From the NCBI RefSeq assembly GCF_014451325.2, contig NZ_JACSCH020000023.1, forward strand, positions 62,001 to 126,000: 64,000 bases of DNA. The letters are read 5' to 3'. The notes beneath the pieces are model-generated. The model ran no database searches and had not been told where the DNA came from. It was given only the letters and a program-made list of their open reading frames with translations. Positions 16,279 to 24,646 of this stretch are shown here, one piece after another. The position numbers were made by a program, and so were the translations under genes. This DNA comes from Streptomyces sp. CB02980. GTDB lineage: Bacteria > Actinomycetota > Actinomycetes > Streptomycetales > Streptomycetaceae. Every line of letters begins with the position of its first letter. Position 1 is the first letter of the stretch.

Positions 16279-17313
16279 ATGTCCCTCCGCCGCCGCGGCA
16301 CCGCCGCCGTCGTCGCCCTCGCCGCCGCGCTCTCGCTCGCGGCCTGCGGAGGAGGCGACGGAGGATCCGACGCCTCCAAGAAGGAGGACACGAGCAAGAA
16401 GAAGGACGTCGCCACCGGCGGCAAGGACTTCGGCGACGCCGCCGCGAAGACCGCGGCCATGGGCACGGACGCCAAGGCCGGCCAGTTCCCGCGCACCCTC
16501 ACGCACGCCCTCGGCAAGACCGAGCTGCCGGCCGCCCCGAAGCGGGTCGTCGTCCTCGACGTCGGCGAGTTCGACAACGTCGTCTCCCTCGGCGTCAAGC
16601 CCGTCGGCTACGCCCCCGCCGAAGGCGACGACGGCATCCCGGCCTACCTCCAGAAGGACGCCGGCACCCCGAAGTCCGTCGGCACGATCAACAACCTCAA
16701 CCTCGAGGCCATCGCCAACCTCCAGCCCGACCTGATCCTCGGCAGCCAGCTGCGTGCCGCGGACAAGTACGACGAGCTGTCGAAGATCGCGCCGACCGTG
16801 TTCTCCATCCGCCCGGGCTTCACCTGGAAGGAGAACTACCTCCTCAACGCCGCCGCGCTCGACAAGACCGCCGAGGCCAAGGAGAAGCTCGCCGCGTACG
16901 AGACCAAGGCCGAGCAGCTCGGCACGGACATCGGCCCGAACAAGCCGACCGTCTCGATGGTCCGCTACCTCCCCGGCAAGATCCGCCTGTACGCGAAGGC
17001 GTCGTTCATCGGCACCATCCTCGAGGACACCGGCCTGCCGCGGCCCGAGAACCAGCAGATCAACGACCTCGCGGCCGAGATCAGCCCGGAGAAGATCGAC
17101 GAGGCCGATGGCGACTGGATCTTCACCGGCGTGTACGGCGAGGCCAAGGCCACCAAGAAGGACACCGCCCAGGCCAACCCGCTCTGGAAGAACCTCAAGG
17201 CCGTCAAGGCCGGCCAGGCCGAGGACGTCCCGGACGAGACCTGGTACCTGGGCCTCGGCGTGACGGCCGCGGACATGGTCCTCGACGACCTGCGCGGCCA
17301 CCTCGTCAAGTAG
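16279..17313 (+). CDS. Iron-siderophore ABC transporter substrate-binding lipoprotein
   Basis: 344 residues. The signal peptide ends in the lipobox LAAC with lipid-modified Cys23, followed by a Gly/Ser/Lys linker. From about residue 75 comes a FecB/FhuD-like periplasmic-binding fold (PKRVVVLDVGEFDNVVSLG ... NLQPDLILGS). It would present a ferric siderophore to a permease in the membrane. No permease or ATPase gene adjoins it, so it must share one encoded elsewhere. The iron box upstream implies repression when iron is plentiful. Confidence 0.9.
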   Translation: MSLRRRGTAAVVALAAALSLAACGGGDGGSDASKKEDTSKKKDVATGGKDFGDAAAKTAAMGTDAKAGQFPRTLTHALGKTELPAAPKRVVVLDVGEFDNVVSLGVKPVGYAPAEGDDGIPAYLQKDAGTPKSVGTINNLNLEAIANLQPDLILGSQLRAADKYDELSKIAPTVFSIRPGFTWKENYLLNAAALDKTAEAKEKLAAYETKAEQLGTDIGPNKPTVSMVRYLPGKIRLYAKASFIGTILEDTGLPRPENQQINDLAAEISPEKIDEADGDWIFTGVYGEAKATKKDTAQANPLWKNLKAVKAGQAEDVPDETWYLGLGVTAADMVLDDLRGHLVK

Positions 17314-17445
17314 CGCGGCCACCTCGACGGGCAGACGGTGAACGAGCGGCCCCCGACGCCGGCCGACGGCGCCGGGGACCGCCCGCCGTCGGCACCGCGA
17401 CGGCGGCGGTACCAGCCGCGAAGGCGAGCCAGGTAGCCTTTCCTC

Positions 17446-18264
17446 GTGCCCCGTCTGTCTGAAGTCATCGCCGCGCTCGACGCCCTCTGGCCGCCAGAGC
17501 GGGCCGAGTCGTGGGACGCCGTCGGCACCGTCTGCGGTGACCCCGACGCCGAGGTCACCCGTGTGCTCTTCGCCGTCGACCCGGTAGCGGAGATCGCCGA
17601 CGAGGCGATCGCCCTGGGTGCCGACCTGATCGTCACCCACCACCCGCTCTATCTGCGCGGGACGACGACCGTCGCGGCCGGCCACTTCAAGGGCCGTGTC
17701 GTGCACCGCCTCATCAAGCACGACATCGCCCTCCACGTCGCGCACACCAACGCCGACACCGCCGACCCCGGCGTCTCCGACGCCCTCGCCGGCGCGCTCG
17801 ACCTCCGGGTCACCGGCCCCCTCGTGCCCGAGAACAACCTCGGCCGGATCTGCGAGCTGGACCACCCCGAGACCCTCGCCGAGTTCGCCGCCCGCGCGGC
17901 GAAGCGGCTGCCCGCCACCGCGCAGGGCATCCGGGTCGCGGGCGACCCCGGCATGACCGTGCGCCGCGTCGCCGTCAGCGGCGGCTCCGGAGACAGCCTC
18001 TTCGACGCCGTACGAGCCGCCGGCGTGGACGCCTTCCTCACCGCGGACCTGCGCCACCACCCCGTCTCCGAGGCGACCCAGCAGTCACCCCTGGGCCTGG
18101 TCGACGCCGCCCACTGGGCCACCGAATGGCCCTGGTGCGAGCAGGCCGCCGCCCAGCTCGACGAGATTTCCGACCGTCACGGCTGGGACCTCCGCGTCCA
18201 CGTCTCGAAGACGGTCACCGACCCCTGGTCCTCCCACCACACCTCCCCTGGAGCCCCCAACTGA
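17446..18264 (+). CDS. Nif3-like dinuclear metal-binding protein
   Basis: 272 residues from a GTG start. Motifs VTHHPLYLRG near residue 63 and HTNADTA near 100 are the metal ligands of the Nif3/DUF34 (YbgI) family, and the final WATEWPWCEQ segment follows the pattern of the second ligand cluster. Members form toroidal hexamers; the biochemical role is unsettled, and annotation as GTP cyclohydrolase I type 2 is doubtful. It is the first of three tightly packed genes (Nif3, zinc-ribbon, RNase H/phosphatase) whose ends overlap, an arrangement often kept in actinobacteria. Confidence 0.92.
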   Translation: MPRLSEVIAALDALWPPERAESWDAVGTVCGDPDAEVTRVLFAVDPVAEIADEAIALGADLIVTHHPLYLRGTTTVAAGHFKGRVVHRLIKHDIALHVAHTNADTADPGVSDALAGALDLRVTGPLVPENNLGRICELDHPETLAEFAARAAKRLPATAQGIRVAGDPGMTVRRVAVSGGSGDSLFDAVRAAGVDAFLTADLRHHPVSEATQQSPLGLVDAAHWATEWPWCEQAAAQLDEISDRHGWDLRVHVSKTVTDPWSSHHTSPGAPN

Positions 18265-19004
18265 ATGCCGCGCCCGCCGACCAGATCCGCCTCCTCGACG
18301 TCCAGGCCCTCGACGTCCGCCTCCAGCAGCTCGCGCACAAGCGCCGGTCGCTGCCCGAGCACGCCGAGATCGAGTCGCTGAACAAGGACCTCACCCAGCT
18401 GCGTGACCTGCTCGTCGCCGCGCAGACCGAGGAGAGCGACTGCGGCCGTGAGCAGACCAAGGCCGAGCAGGACGTCGACCAGGTCCGCCAGCGGGCCACG
18501 CGCGACCAGCAGCGCCTCGACTCGGGCGCCGTGTCCTCCCCGAAGGACCTGGAGAACCTCCAGCGCGAGATCGTCTCGCTCGCCAAGCGCCAGGGCGACC
18601 TGGAGGAGATCGTCCTCGAGGTCATGGAGCGCCGCGAGTCCGTCCAGGAGCGCCTCGCCGAGCTGACCGAGCGGGTCTCCGCCGTCCAGGCCAAGACGGA
18701 CGACGCGACCGCCCGCCGCGACGCCGCCGAGGGCGAGTTCGACGCCGAGGAGGCGTCCGTGGAGAAGGAGCGCGAGCTCGTCGCGGGCACCGTCCCGGCG
18801 GACCTCCTGAAGCTGTACGAGAAGCTGCGCGTCCAGCAGGGCGGCGTCGGCGCGGCCCGGCTGTACCAGCGCAAGTGCGAGGGCTGCCACATCGAGCTCA
18901 ACATCACCGAGGTCAACGAGGTCCGTGCCGCCGCCAAGGACGAGGTCCTGCGCTGCGAGAACTGCCGCCGGATCCTCGTCCGCACGTCGGAGTCCGGCCT
19001 GTAA
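18261..19004 (+). CDS. C4-type zinc-ribbon coiled-coil protein, CTG start
   Basis: 247 residues: a long alpha-helical coiled coil (about 20-185, heptads rich in Glu/Gln/Arg) and a C-terminal zinc ribbon with CEGC and CENC pairs. This is the CT398/DUF164 family. The family's normal N-terminus NAAPADQIRLLDVQALD starts directly after codon CTG at 18261, which overlaps the Nif3 stop and has GGAG eight bases upstream; no ATG, GTG or TTG in frame is nearby. I therefore place a rare CTG start here. Stop TAA overlaps the next ATG by one base. Molecular role unknown, possibly nucleic-acid or secretion related. Confidence 0.88.
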   Translation: MNAAPADQIRLLDVQALDVRLQQLAHKRRSLPEHAEIESLNKDLTQLRDLLVAAQTEESDCGREQTKAEQDVDQVRQRATRDQQRLDSGAVSSPKDLENLQREIVSLAKRQGDLEEIVLEVMERRESVQERLAELTERVSAVQAKTDDATARRDAAEGEFDAEEASVEKERELVAGTVPADLLKLYEKLRVQQGGVGAARLYQRKCEGCHIELNITEVNEVRAAAKDEVLRCENCRRILVRTSESGL

Positions 19005-20623
19005 TGACGTCGTCGTCTTCGCGTGAGGTGATCGTCGAGGCGGACGGCGGTTCCCGGGGCAACCCGGGGCCCGCCGGGTACGGCGCCGTGGTCCTGGATC
19101 CGGTGACGGGCGAGACGCTCGCGGAGGCGGCCGAGTACATCGGCGTGGCGACGAACAACGTCGCCGAGTACAAGGGCCTGGTGGCGGGCCTGAAGGCGGC
19201 GCGGTCGCTGTTCCCCGACGCCACCGTCCACGTCCGGATGGACTCCAAGCTGGTCGTCGAGCAGATGTCCGGCCGCTGGAAGATCAAGCACCCGGACATG
19301 AAGCCGCTCGCGGCCGAGGCGGGCCGGGTCTTCCCGGCGGGCCGGGTCCGCTACGAGTGGATCCCGCGCGAACGCAACAAGCACGCGGACCGGCTCGCGA
19401 ACGAGGCGATGGACGCGGGCAAGCGCGGCCGCCAGTGGGAGCCGTCCGACTCGACGGCCGCCCTGGACACCGCCGCGGCCCGCAACGCCGCGACCCTCCC
19501 CCCGGCGCCGTCCGGCCCGCCCGGCGACGCGACGGCGGGCGCGGCACGGGCCCGCGCCGCGCTGGCGACGGGTGCGGGCACGGCGGGTGCGGGCACGTCC
19601 GGCGACCTCGGCCAGGGCCGTACGGGAACGGGCTCGGGCGCCTGGCCCGGCACCGTCGCGCACCCGACGGCCCGGGACGACGGCCTGTTCGCCGCCGAGG
19701 AGGCCCTCGCGGCCCCGGCCTCGGGAGACTTCGAGGCAGAGGCGGGCGCCACGGCCCCGACCGGCCGCGCCGCGCGCACCCACGCGCCGGAGGCCGACAC
19801 GGCGCCCGCGGGGGCACCGGCCGAGACCACCGGGCCCGAGGGCGACGGGAGCGTCGCAGCACCCGAGCCCACCGGGTCCGAGGCCACCGGGAGCGCCGCA
19901 GCACCCGCGCCCACCGGGTCCGCCCCCGCCCCGGTCGCGCAGCCGGCCTCCGCCGCCCCTGCCGCCCCCGGTCAAGGCTGGTCCGCCGGGCCCGACATGA
20001 GCGCGCCCGCCACCTTCGTGCTCCTCCGGCACGGCGAGACCGCGCTCACCCCCGAGAAGCGGTTCTCCGGCAGCGGGGGGACCGATCCCGAGCTCTCGGC
20101 GGCCGGACTCCGGCAGGCCGAGGCCGTCGCGGAGGCGCTCGCCGCACGCGGGACCATCCAGGAGATCGTCAGCTCGCCGCTCACCCGCTGCCGCCAGACC
20201 GCGGCCGCCGTCGCCGGCCGCCTCGGGCTCGACGTCCGCGTCGAGCAGGGGCTGCGCGAGACCGACTTCGGCGCCTGGGAGGGGCTGACGTTCGGCGAGG
20301 TCCGGGAGCGACACCCCGAGGACCTCGACGCCTGGCTCGCCTCGCCGAAGGCCGCGCCCACCGGCGGAGGCGAGAGCTTCGCGACCGTCGCCCGCCGCGT
20401 CGCCGCGACCCGGGACCGGCTCACCGCCGCCTACGCGGGCCGGACCGTCCTCCTCGTCACCCACGTCACGCCCATCAAGACCCTGATCCGGCTCGCGCTC
20501 GGCGCCCCGCCGGAGTCGCTGTTCCGGATGGAGCTGGCGGCCGCCTCGATCTCGGCGGTCGCCTACTACGCCGACGGCAACGCGTCCGTACGGCTCCTCA
20601 ACGACACCTCCCACCTCCGGTAG
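19004..20623 (+). CDS. Bifunctional RNase H / acid phosphatase (CobC-like)
   Basis: 539 residues in two enzymatic domains. Residues 7-135 are RNase HI with catalytic Asp14 (VEADGGSRGNPGPAG), the Glu in AEYKGL and the Asp in RMDSKLV. A low-complexity Ala/Pro/Gly linker of about 190 residues includes near repeats of PTGSEATGSAAAPAPTGS. The C-terminal part is a histidine phosphatase starting LLRHGETALT, with ETDFGAWEGLT and VTHVTPIK. The family includes mycobacterial Rv2228c, which cleaves RNA-DNA hybrids and hydrolyses alpha-ribazole phosphate in cobalamin synthesis. It overlaps the zinc-ribbon gene by one base. Confidence 0.93.
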   Translation: MTSSSSREVIVEADGGSRGNPGPAGYGAVVLDPVTGETLAEAAEYIGVATNNVAEYKGLVAGLKAARSLFPDATVHVRMDSKLVVEQMSGRWKIKHPDMKPLAAEAGRVFPAGRVRYEWIPRERNKHADRLANEAMDAGKRGRQWEPSDSTAALDTAAARNAATLPPAPSGPPGDATAGAARARAALATGAGTAGAGTSGDLGQGRTGTGSGAWPGTVAHPTARDDGLFAAEEALAAPASGDFEAEAGATAPTGRAARTHAPEADTAPAGAPAETTGPEGDGSVAAPEPTGSEATGSAAAPAPTGSAPAPVAQPASAAPAAPGQGWSAGPDMSAPATFVLLRHGETALTPEKRFSGSGGTDPELSAAGLRQAEAVAEALAARGTIQEIVSSPLTRCRQTAAAVAGRLGLDVRVEQGLRETDFGAWEGLTFGEVRERHPEDLDAWLASPKAAPTGGGESFATVARRVAATRDRLTAAYAGRTVLLVTHVTPIKTLIRLALGAPPESLFRMELAAASISAVAYYADGNASVRLLNDTSHLR

Positions 20624-20714
20624 GGGGAGCGAGGGCGGCGGGACGCCGCAAAGGGGGCGACGAGGCACCGCAAGGGGGTGGCGCGGGAACCCGGCCCCGT
20701 ACCACCATCCCGTC

Positions 20715-21521
20715 ATGACCTGGCACTTCACCGAGGACACCGCCGCCTTCCGTACCGCGGCCGGGACGCACCTCGCCGCCGAGCCCGCGCGTAACACCGC
20801 CGTGCTGACCCTCATGGACAGGGCGGAGCGGCTCGGCTGGTGGGCCGAGCCCGACGGCCGGGTCACGGGGGTCCTCGCGGTCTCCCCGTCCGGGGCCCTC
20901 GACCTCGGCGCGACCACGGAGGAGGCCGCTCTCGCGCTCGCCTTCCGGGCGGGGGAGGAGCCGACGGAGGTCCGCGGCGAGACGGCCGCGGTGGAGGCGT
21001 ACGCGCAGGCCTCCGGCCGCCCCTGGACGCCCGCCGTCCGGATGCGTCTCTTCCGGCTCGGCGAGCTGACCCCGCCGGACCCGGCCCCGGCCGGCCGGCA
21101 CCGGACGGCCACCGAGACCGACACCCCGCTCGTCACGGCCTGGACGAGGGAGTTCGCGACGGCCATCGGCGACGAGCCCGCCGAGGACTACACCGGCTTC
21201 GTCGCCGAGCGGATCTCCGAAGGCCGCCTCGTCCTCTGGGAGACGCCCGACGGCCGCGCGGTCTCGATGGCCGCCGTCTCCCGCACGATCGAGGGCCAGG
21301 CCCGCGTCCACCTCGTCTACACGCCGCCCGCCGAACGCGGCAACGGGTACGCGGCGGGAGCCACCGAGGCCGTCAGCCGGGTCGCGGCCGACACCGGCGC
21401 CACCCAGGTCCTGCTCTTCACGGACCTCTCCAACCCCACCAGCAACGCCCTCTATCAGCGTCTCGGCTACCGCCCGGTGACCGACCACCTGGGCGTGGAG
21501 TTCACCGGGACCGCGCGCTGA
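20715..21521 (+). CDS. GNAT-family N-acetyltransferase
   Basis: 268 residues. The C-terminal half (about 130-265) has the GNAT core: VHLVYTPPAERGNGYAAGAT is the acetyl-CoA P-loop region (R/Q-x-x-G-x-G/A pattern), followed by DLSNPTSNALYQRLGY, the typical last helix and strand. The N-terminal half is a divergent GNAT-like domain. Substrate unknown. Its 3' end overlaps the convergent aldolase gene by 20 bases. Confidence 0.88.
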   Translation: MTWHFTEDTAAFRTAAGTHLAAEPARNTAVLTLMDRAERLGWWAEPDGRVTGVLAVSPSGALDLGATTEEAALALAFRAGEEPTEVRGETAAVEAYAQASGRPWTPAVRMRLFRLGELTPPDPAPAGRHRTATETDTPLVTAWTREFATAIGDEPAEDYTGFVAERISEGRLVLWETPDGRAVSMAAVSRTIEGQARVHLVYTPPAERGNGYAAGATEAVSRVAADTGATQVLLFTDLSNPTSNALYQRLGYRPVTDHLGVEFTGTAR

Positions 21522-22149
21522 CGGGCCCCCGCAGCGCCGCCGCCTCGCGCGCCAGCGTCTCCACCCGCGCCCAGTCGCGGGCCGCGAGGGCGTCGGGCGG
21601 CAGCATCCACGTACCGCCGACGCAGCCGACGTTCGGGAGCGAGAGGTAGGCGGGGGCGGAGGCGAGCGAGATGCCGCCCGTCGGGCAGAACCGGGCCCGG
21701 GGGAGCGGGCCCGCGAGGGACTTCAGATACGGGACGCCGCCCGCCGCCTCGGCCGGGAAGAACTTCATGTCCTCCACGCCCTGTTCGAGCAGGGCCACGA
21801 CCTCCGAGGTCGTCGACACACCGGGGAGGAATGGCAGGCCCGAGTCGCGCATCGCGCCGAGCAGGCGCTCCGTCCACCCGGGGCTGACCAGGAACCGCGC
21901 CCCGGCGCCGACCGCGTCCGCGACCCCGGCCGCCGAGACGACCGTCCCCGCGCCGACGACCGCGCCCGGCACCTCGGCCGCGATGGCGCGTACGGCGTCG
22001 AGCGCGGCCGGGGTGCGGAGGGTGACCTCTATCAGTGGCAGCCCGCCGGCGACGAGGGCGCGGGCGAGAGGGACGGCGTCGGCGGCGTCCTCGATCACCA
22101 CGACGGGGACGACGGGGGTTTCCGGGGCAAGGTCGAACACGCTCGTCAT
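21502..22149 (-). CDS. eda: KDPG/KHG aldolase
   Basis: 215 residues, a class I aldolase. Glu in IEVTLRT, VGAGTV, and the Schiff-base Lys in MKFFPAEAAGG identify 2-dehydro-3-deoxy-6-phosphogluconate / 4-hydroxy-2-oxoglutarate aldolase. It would split KDPG to pyruvate and glyceraldehyde-3-phosphate. No KDPG kinase or Entner-Doudoroff dehydratase is next to it. ATG 22149 has AGGA upstream; an in-frame ATG at 22158 is possible. A perfect palindrome at 22180-22197 lies just upstream and is probably its operator. Confidence 0.92.
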   Translation of the reverse strand: MTSVFDLAPETPVVPVVVIEDAADAVPLARALVAGGLPLIEVTLRTPAALDAVRAIAAEVPGAVVGAGTVVSAAGVADAVGAGARFLVSPGWTERLLGAMRDSGLPFLPGVSTTSEVVALLEQGVEDMKFFPAEAAGGVPYLKSLAGPLPRARFCPTGGISLASAPAYLSLPNVGCVGGTWMLPPDALAARDWARVETLAREAAALRGPVSARSR

Positions 22150-22179
22150 GGGCTTCATCCTGCCCACGACGAGCGTCAC

Positions 22180-22197
22180 GCGCAACGAGCGTTGCGC
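22180..22197. promoter_or_regulatory. Operator palindrome upstream of KDPG aldolase
   Basis: GCGCAAC-gagc-GTTGCGC is a perfect 7-4-7 inverted repeat located between yaaA and the aldolase gene, 31 bp before the latter's start. It is too short and too close to the start to look like a terminator, so a sugar-acid responsive repressor site is the best reading; the protein is unknown. Confidence 0.55.
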
Positions 22198-22222
22198 AGG
22201 GTGCAATGAATGCCCAAGTGGG

Positions 22223-22990
22223 TCAGTGGATCTCGTCCACCAGCACGTCGAGCGCCCCGGCCTTCCCGGTCTCCTCCACCACGTACCCCAGGTCCCGCAG
22301 CGCCACCACCAGCTCCTCCGGCGAACGCGGAGCCGCCCCCGCCTCCAGCAGGCTCCGGACGATCCGGCCCTTCGTCGCCTTGTTGAAGTGGCTGACCACC
22401 TTCCGGGTCGGCGCGTGCAGCACCCGCACCGTCGCCGTCCGCGCGGCCACCTCGCCCTTCGGCTTCCACGCCGACGCGTACGCCGACGAGCGCAGGTCAA
22501 GGACGAGCCCGTCCCCGGCCGCCTCGGGCAGCACGGAGGCCATCGCGCCCCGCCAGTGCCCGCCCAGCGCCCCGAGCCCCGGCAGCTTGACCCCCATCGA
22601 GCAGCGGTACGACGGGATCCGGTCGGTCACCTTCACCGCACCCCATAGCCCCGAGAACACCAGCAGGGAACGCCCCGCGCGCTTCCGTGCGCCCGCGTCC
22701 AGGGTCGCCAGACCCAGCGCGTCGTACAGGACGCCCGTGTAGACCTCGCCCGCCGGGCGGGCGCCGGCCGTCCGCAGCTCCACGTTCTTCGCGACCTCGC
22801 CGCGCAGCCCCTCGCTCAGGCCCAGCACCCCGCGAGCCTTCTCCTCGTCGGCCGCACACAGCTCGACCAGCTCGTCCAGGACCGCCGCCCGCGCCTCCGC
22901 GAGCCCCGGCAGGGACAGCGACTCCGGCTTGAGCGGCGCCCCGCGCCCCGAGGAGGCCTTGCCCTCGGAGGGCGGCAACAGCACGAGCAC
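22223..22990 (-). CDS. yaaA: Peroxide stress protein YaaA (DUF328/UPF0246)
   Basis: 255 residues. The N-terminus VLVLLPPSEGKA, the middle YTGVLYDALG and FSGLWGAVKVTDRIPSYR, and the C-terminal HFNKATKGRIVR segment are the conserved blocks of YaaA, a DNA-binding protein that limits Fenton damage by lowering free iron in E. coli. GTG 22990 has GGAG seven bases upstream; another GTG two codons later is possible. The aldolase gene follows on the same strand after 73 bases. Confidence 0.92.
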   Translation of the reverse strand: MLVLLPPSEGKASSGRGAPLKPESLSLPGLAEARAAVLDELVELCAADEEKARGVLGLSEGLRGEVAKNVELRTAGARPAGEVYTGVLYDALGLATLDAGARKRAGRSLLVFSGLWGAVKVTDRIPSYRCSMGVKLPGLGALGGHWRGAMASVLPEAAGDGLVLDLRSSAYASAWKPKGEVAARTATVRVLHAPTRKVVSHFNKATKGRIVRSLLEAGAAPRSPEELVVALRDLGYVVEETGKAGALDVLVDEIH

Positions 22991-23114
22991 GGTGGTTCTC
23001 CTTCGTCCGTACGGGGATGGGGGTGCGGCCCCAGGAGCCCAGCGTACGAGGTACGGCGCCCTGTCCCGTACGGGCAGCGGGGGCGGCCACGGACGGAGAC
23101 GGCGCCGGCTCCCC

Positions 23115-23180
23115 TCCGCACGAGGCGCCGCACCCGTCCGTACGAGGCGCCGCTCCCCTCCGCACAAGGTGCCGCACCCC
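23115..23180. repeat. Three tandem 22-bp repeats
   Basis: Units at 23115-23136, 23137-23158 and 23159-23180 share the pattern TCCG-N-ACGAGGCGCCGC-N-CCC with few changes; a poorer copy precedes them. They occupy the divergent promoter region between yaaA and the RNB gene (22991-23203), the last unit ending 23 bp before the RNB start. Confidence 0.75.
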
Positions 23181-23203
23181 TCCCCGCCCCATACGCTCGG
23201 TCC

Positions 23204-24646
23204 ATGCCCCGCCGCCACATTCACGTGACCGGCGCAGCCGAGGCTCCGCTGCGGGCCGCCCTGCGCGCACTCCGTGCCGAGCTCGCGATCCCCGAGGACT
23301 TCCCGCCCGCCGTCCTCGCCGCGGCCGAGGCCGCCGCGAAAGCCCCCCGGCTCCCCGCGTACGACGCCACCGACCTGCCCTTCTTCACCGTCGACCCGCC
23401 GACCTCCACCGACCTCGACCAGGCCATGCACCTGGCCCGCAGGTCCGACGGCGGCTACCGCGTCCACTACGCCATCGCCGACGTCGCCGCCTTCGTCACC
23501 CCCGGCTCCGCCCTCGACGCCGAGGCCCACCGGCGCGTCCTCACCCTCTACTTCCCCGACGGCAAGGTCCCCCTCCACCCCGCCGTCCTCTCCGAGGGTG
23601 CCGCCAGCCTCCTCCCCGGCGAACCCCGCCCCGCCCTCCTCTGGCGCATCGACCTCGACGCCGAAGGCCGCCGCGTCGCCACCGACGTCCGCCGCGCCCT
23701 CGTCCGCAGCCGCGCCAAACTCGACTACGCGACCGTGCAGAAGCAGATCGACACCGGCACGGCCGAGGAACCGGTGGCGCTCCTCCGGGACATCGGACGC
23801 CTCCGCGAAGCCCTCGAAGCCGAACGCGGCGGGATCTCCCTCAACGTCCCCGAACAGGAGATCGTCGAGCAGGACCACACCTACTCCCTCGCCTACCGCG
23901 CCCCGCTCCCCGCCGACGGCTGGAACGCCCAGATCTCCCTGCTCACCGGCATGGCCGCCGCCGACCTCATGACCGCCGCCGGCACCGGCATCCTGCGCAC
24001 CCTCCCCACCGCCCCCGACGGCGCCGTCGCCCGCCTGCGCCGCTCCGCGCAGGCCCTCGGCGTCGACTGGCCGCACCACGTCTCGTACGCCGACGTCGTC
24101 CGGGCCGCCGACCCCACGAACCCGCGCCACGCCGCCTTCCTCCAGGAGTGCACCACCCTGCTCCGGGGCGCCGGTTACACCGTCTTCACCGACGGCCACA
24201 TCCCCACCCCGGCCGTGCACGCCGCCGTCGCCGACGAGTACACCCACTGCACCGCGCCCCTGCGCCGCCTCGTCGACCGGTACGCGGGCGAGCTGTGCGT
24301 CGCGGCGGTGGCGGGCGACGAACCGCCCGAGTGGGTACGGGCCGCCCTGCCCGACCTGCCCGACGAGATGGCCGACGGCTCGCGCCGCGCCAACACCGTG
24401 GAGCGCGAGAGCGTCGACATCGTCGAGGCGGCGCTGCTGCGGGAACGGGTCGGCGAGATCTTCGACGCGTACGTGATCGACGTGAAGGAACGCGAACCGG
24501 CCGTCGGCACCGTCCACCTGGACGACCCGGCGGTCGTCGCCCGCATCGAGGGCGGCGAATCCCGCCTGCCGCTGGGGGAGTGGCTGCGGGTCAGACTCGC
24601 GGAGGCGGACCCGGGGACGGCGAAGGTTCTGTTCGCGCCCGCGTGA
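23204..24646 (+). CDS. RNB-domain ribonuclease (RNase II/R family)
   Basis: 480 residues, mostly a single RNB catalytic domain. TVDPPTSTDLDQA near residue 66 contains the Asp cluster that binds Mg, RGGISLNVPEQE and YTHCTAPLRRLVDRY (near 342-356) are the further RNB blocks, the latter with the catalytic Arg pair. The N-terminal cold-shock RNA-binding domains of RNase R are missing and the C-terminal S1 region is short, as in the actinobacterial short form. It would degrade RNA 3' to 5' in the cytoplasm. Convergent with the membrane-protein gene at 24591, overlapping by 56 bases. Confidence 0.9.
   Translation: MPRRHIHVTGAAEAPLRAALRALRAELAIPEDFPPAVLAAAEAAAKAPRLPAYDATDLPFFTVDPPTSTDLDQAMHLARRSDGGYRVHYAIADVAAFVTPGSALDAEAHRRVLTLYFPDGKVPLHPAVLSEGAASLLPGEPRPALLWRIDLDAEGRRVATDVRRALVRSRAKLDYATVQKQIDTGTAEEPVALLRDIGRLREALEAERGGISLNVPEQEIVEQDHTYSLAYRAPLPADGWNAQISLLTGMAAADLMTAAGTGILRTLPTAPDGAVARLRRSAQALGVDWPHHVSYADVVRAADPTNPRHAAFLQECTTLLRGAGYTVFTDGHIPTPAVHAAVADEYTHCTAPLRRLVDRYAGELCVAAVAGDEPPEWVRAALPDLPDEMADGSRRANTVERESVDIVEAALLRERVGEIFDAYVIDVKEREPAVGTVHLDDPAVVARIEGGESRLPLGEWLRVRLAEADPGTAKVLFAPA

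Noticed and set aside
20624..20714. Two GCCGCAAAGGGGG-like blocks after the RNase H/phosphatase gene
   Set aside because: Short and imperfect; they do not include the stop codon, so they were not counted with the 3'-end duplications.
18215..21166. 983-residue minus-strand frame across the zinc-ribbon, RNase H and GNAT genes
   Set aside because: Spans three genes with recognised domains on the opposite strand; no motif of its own.
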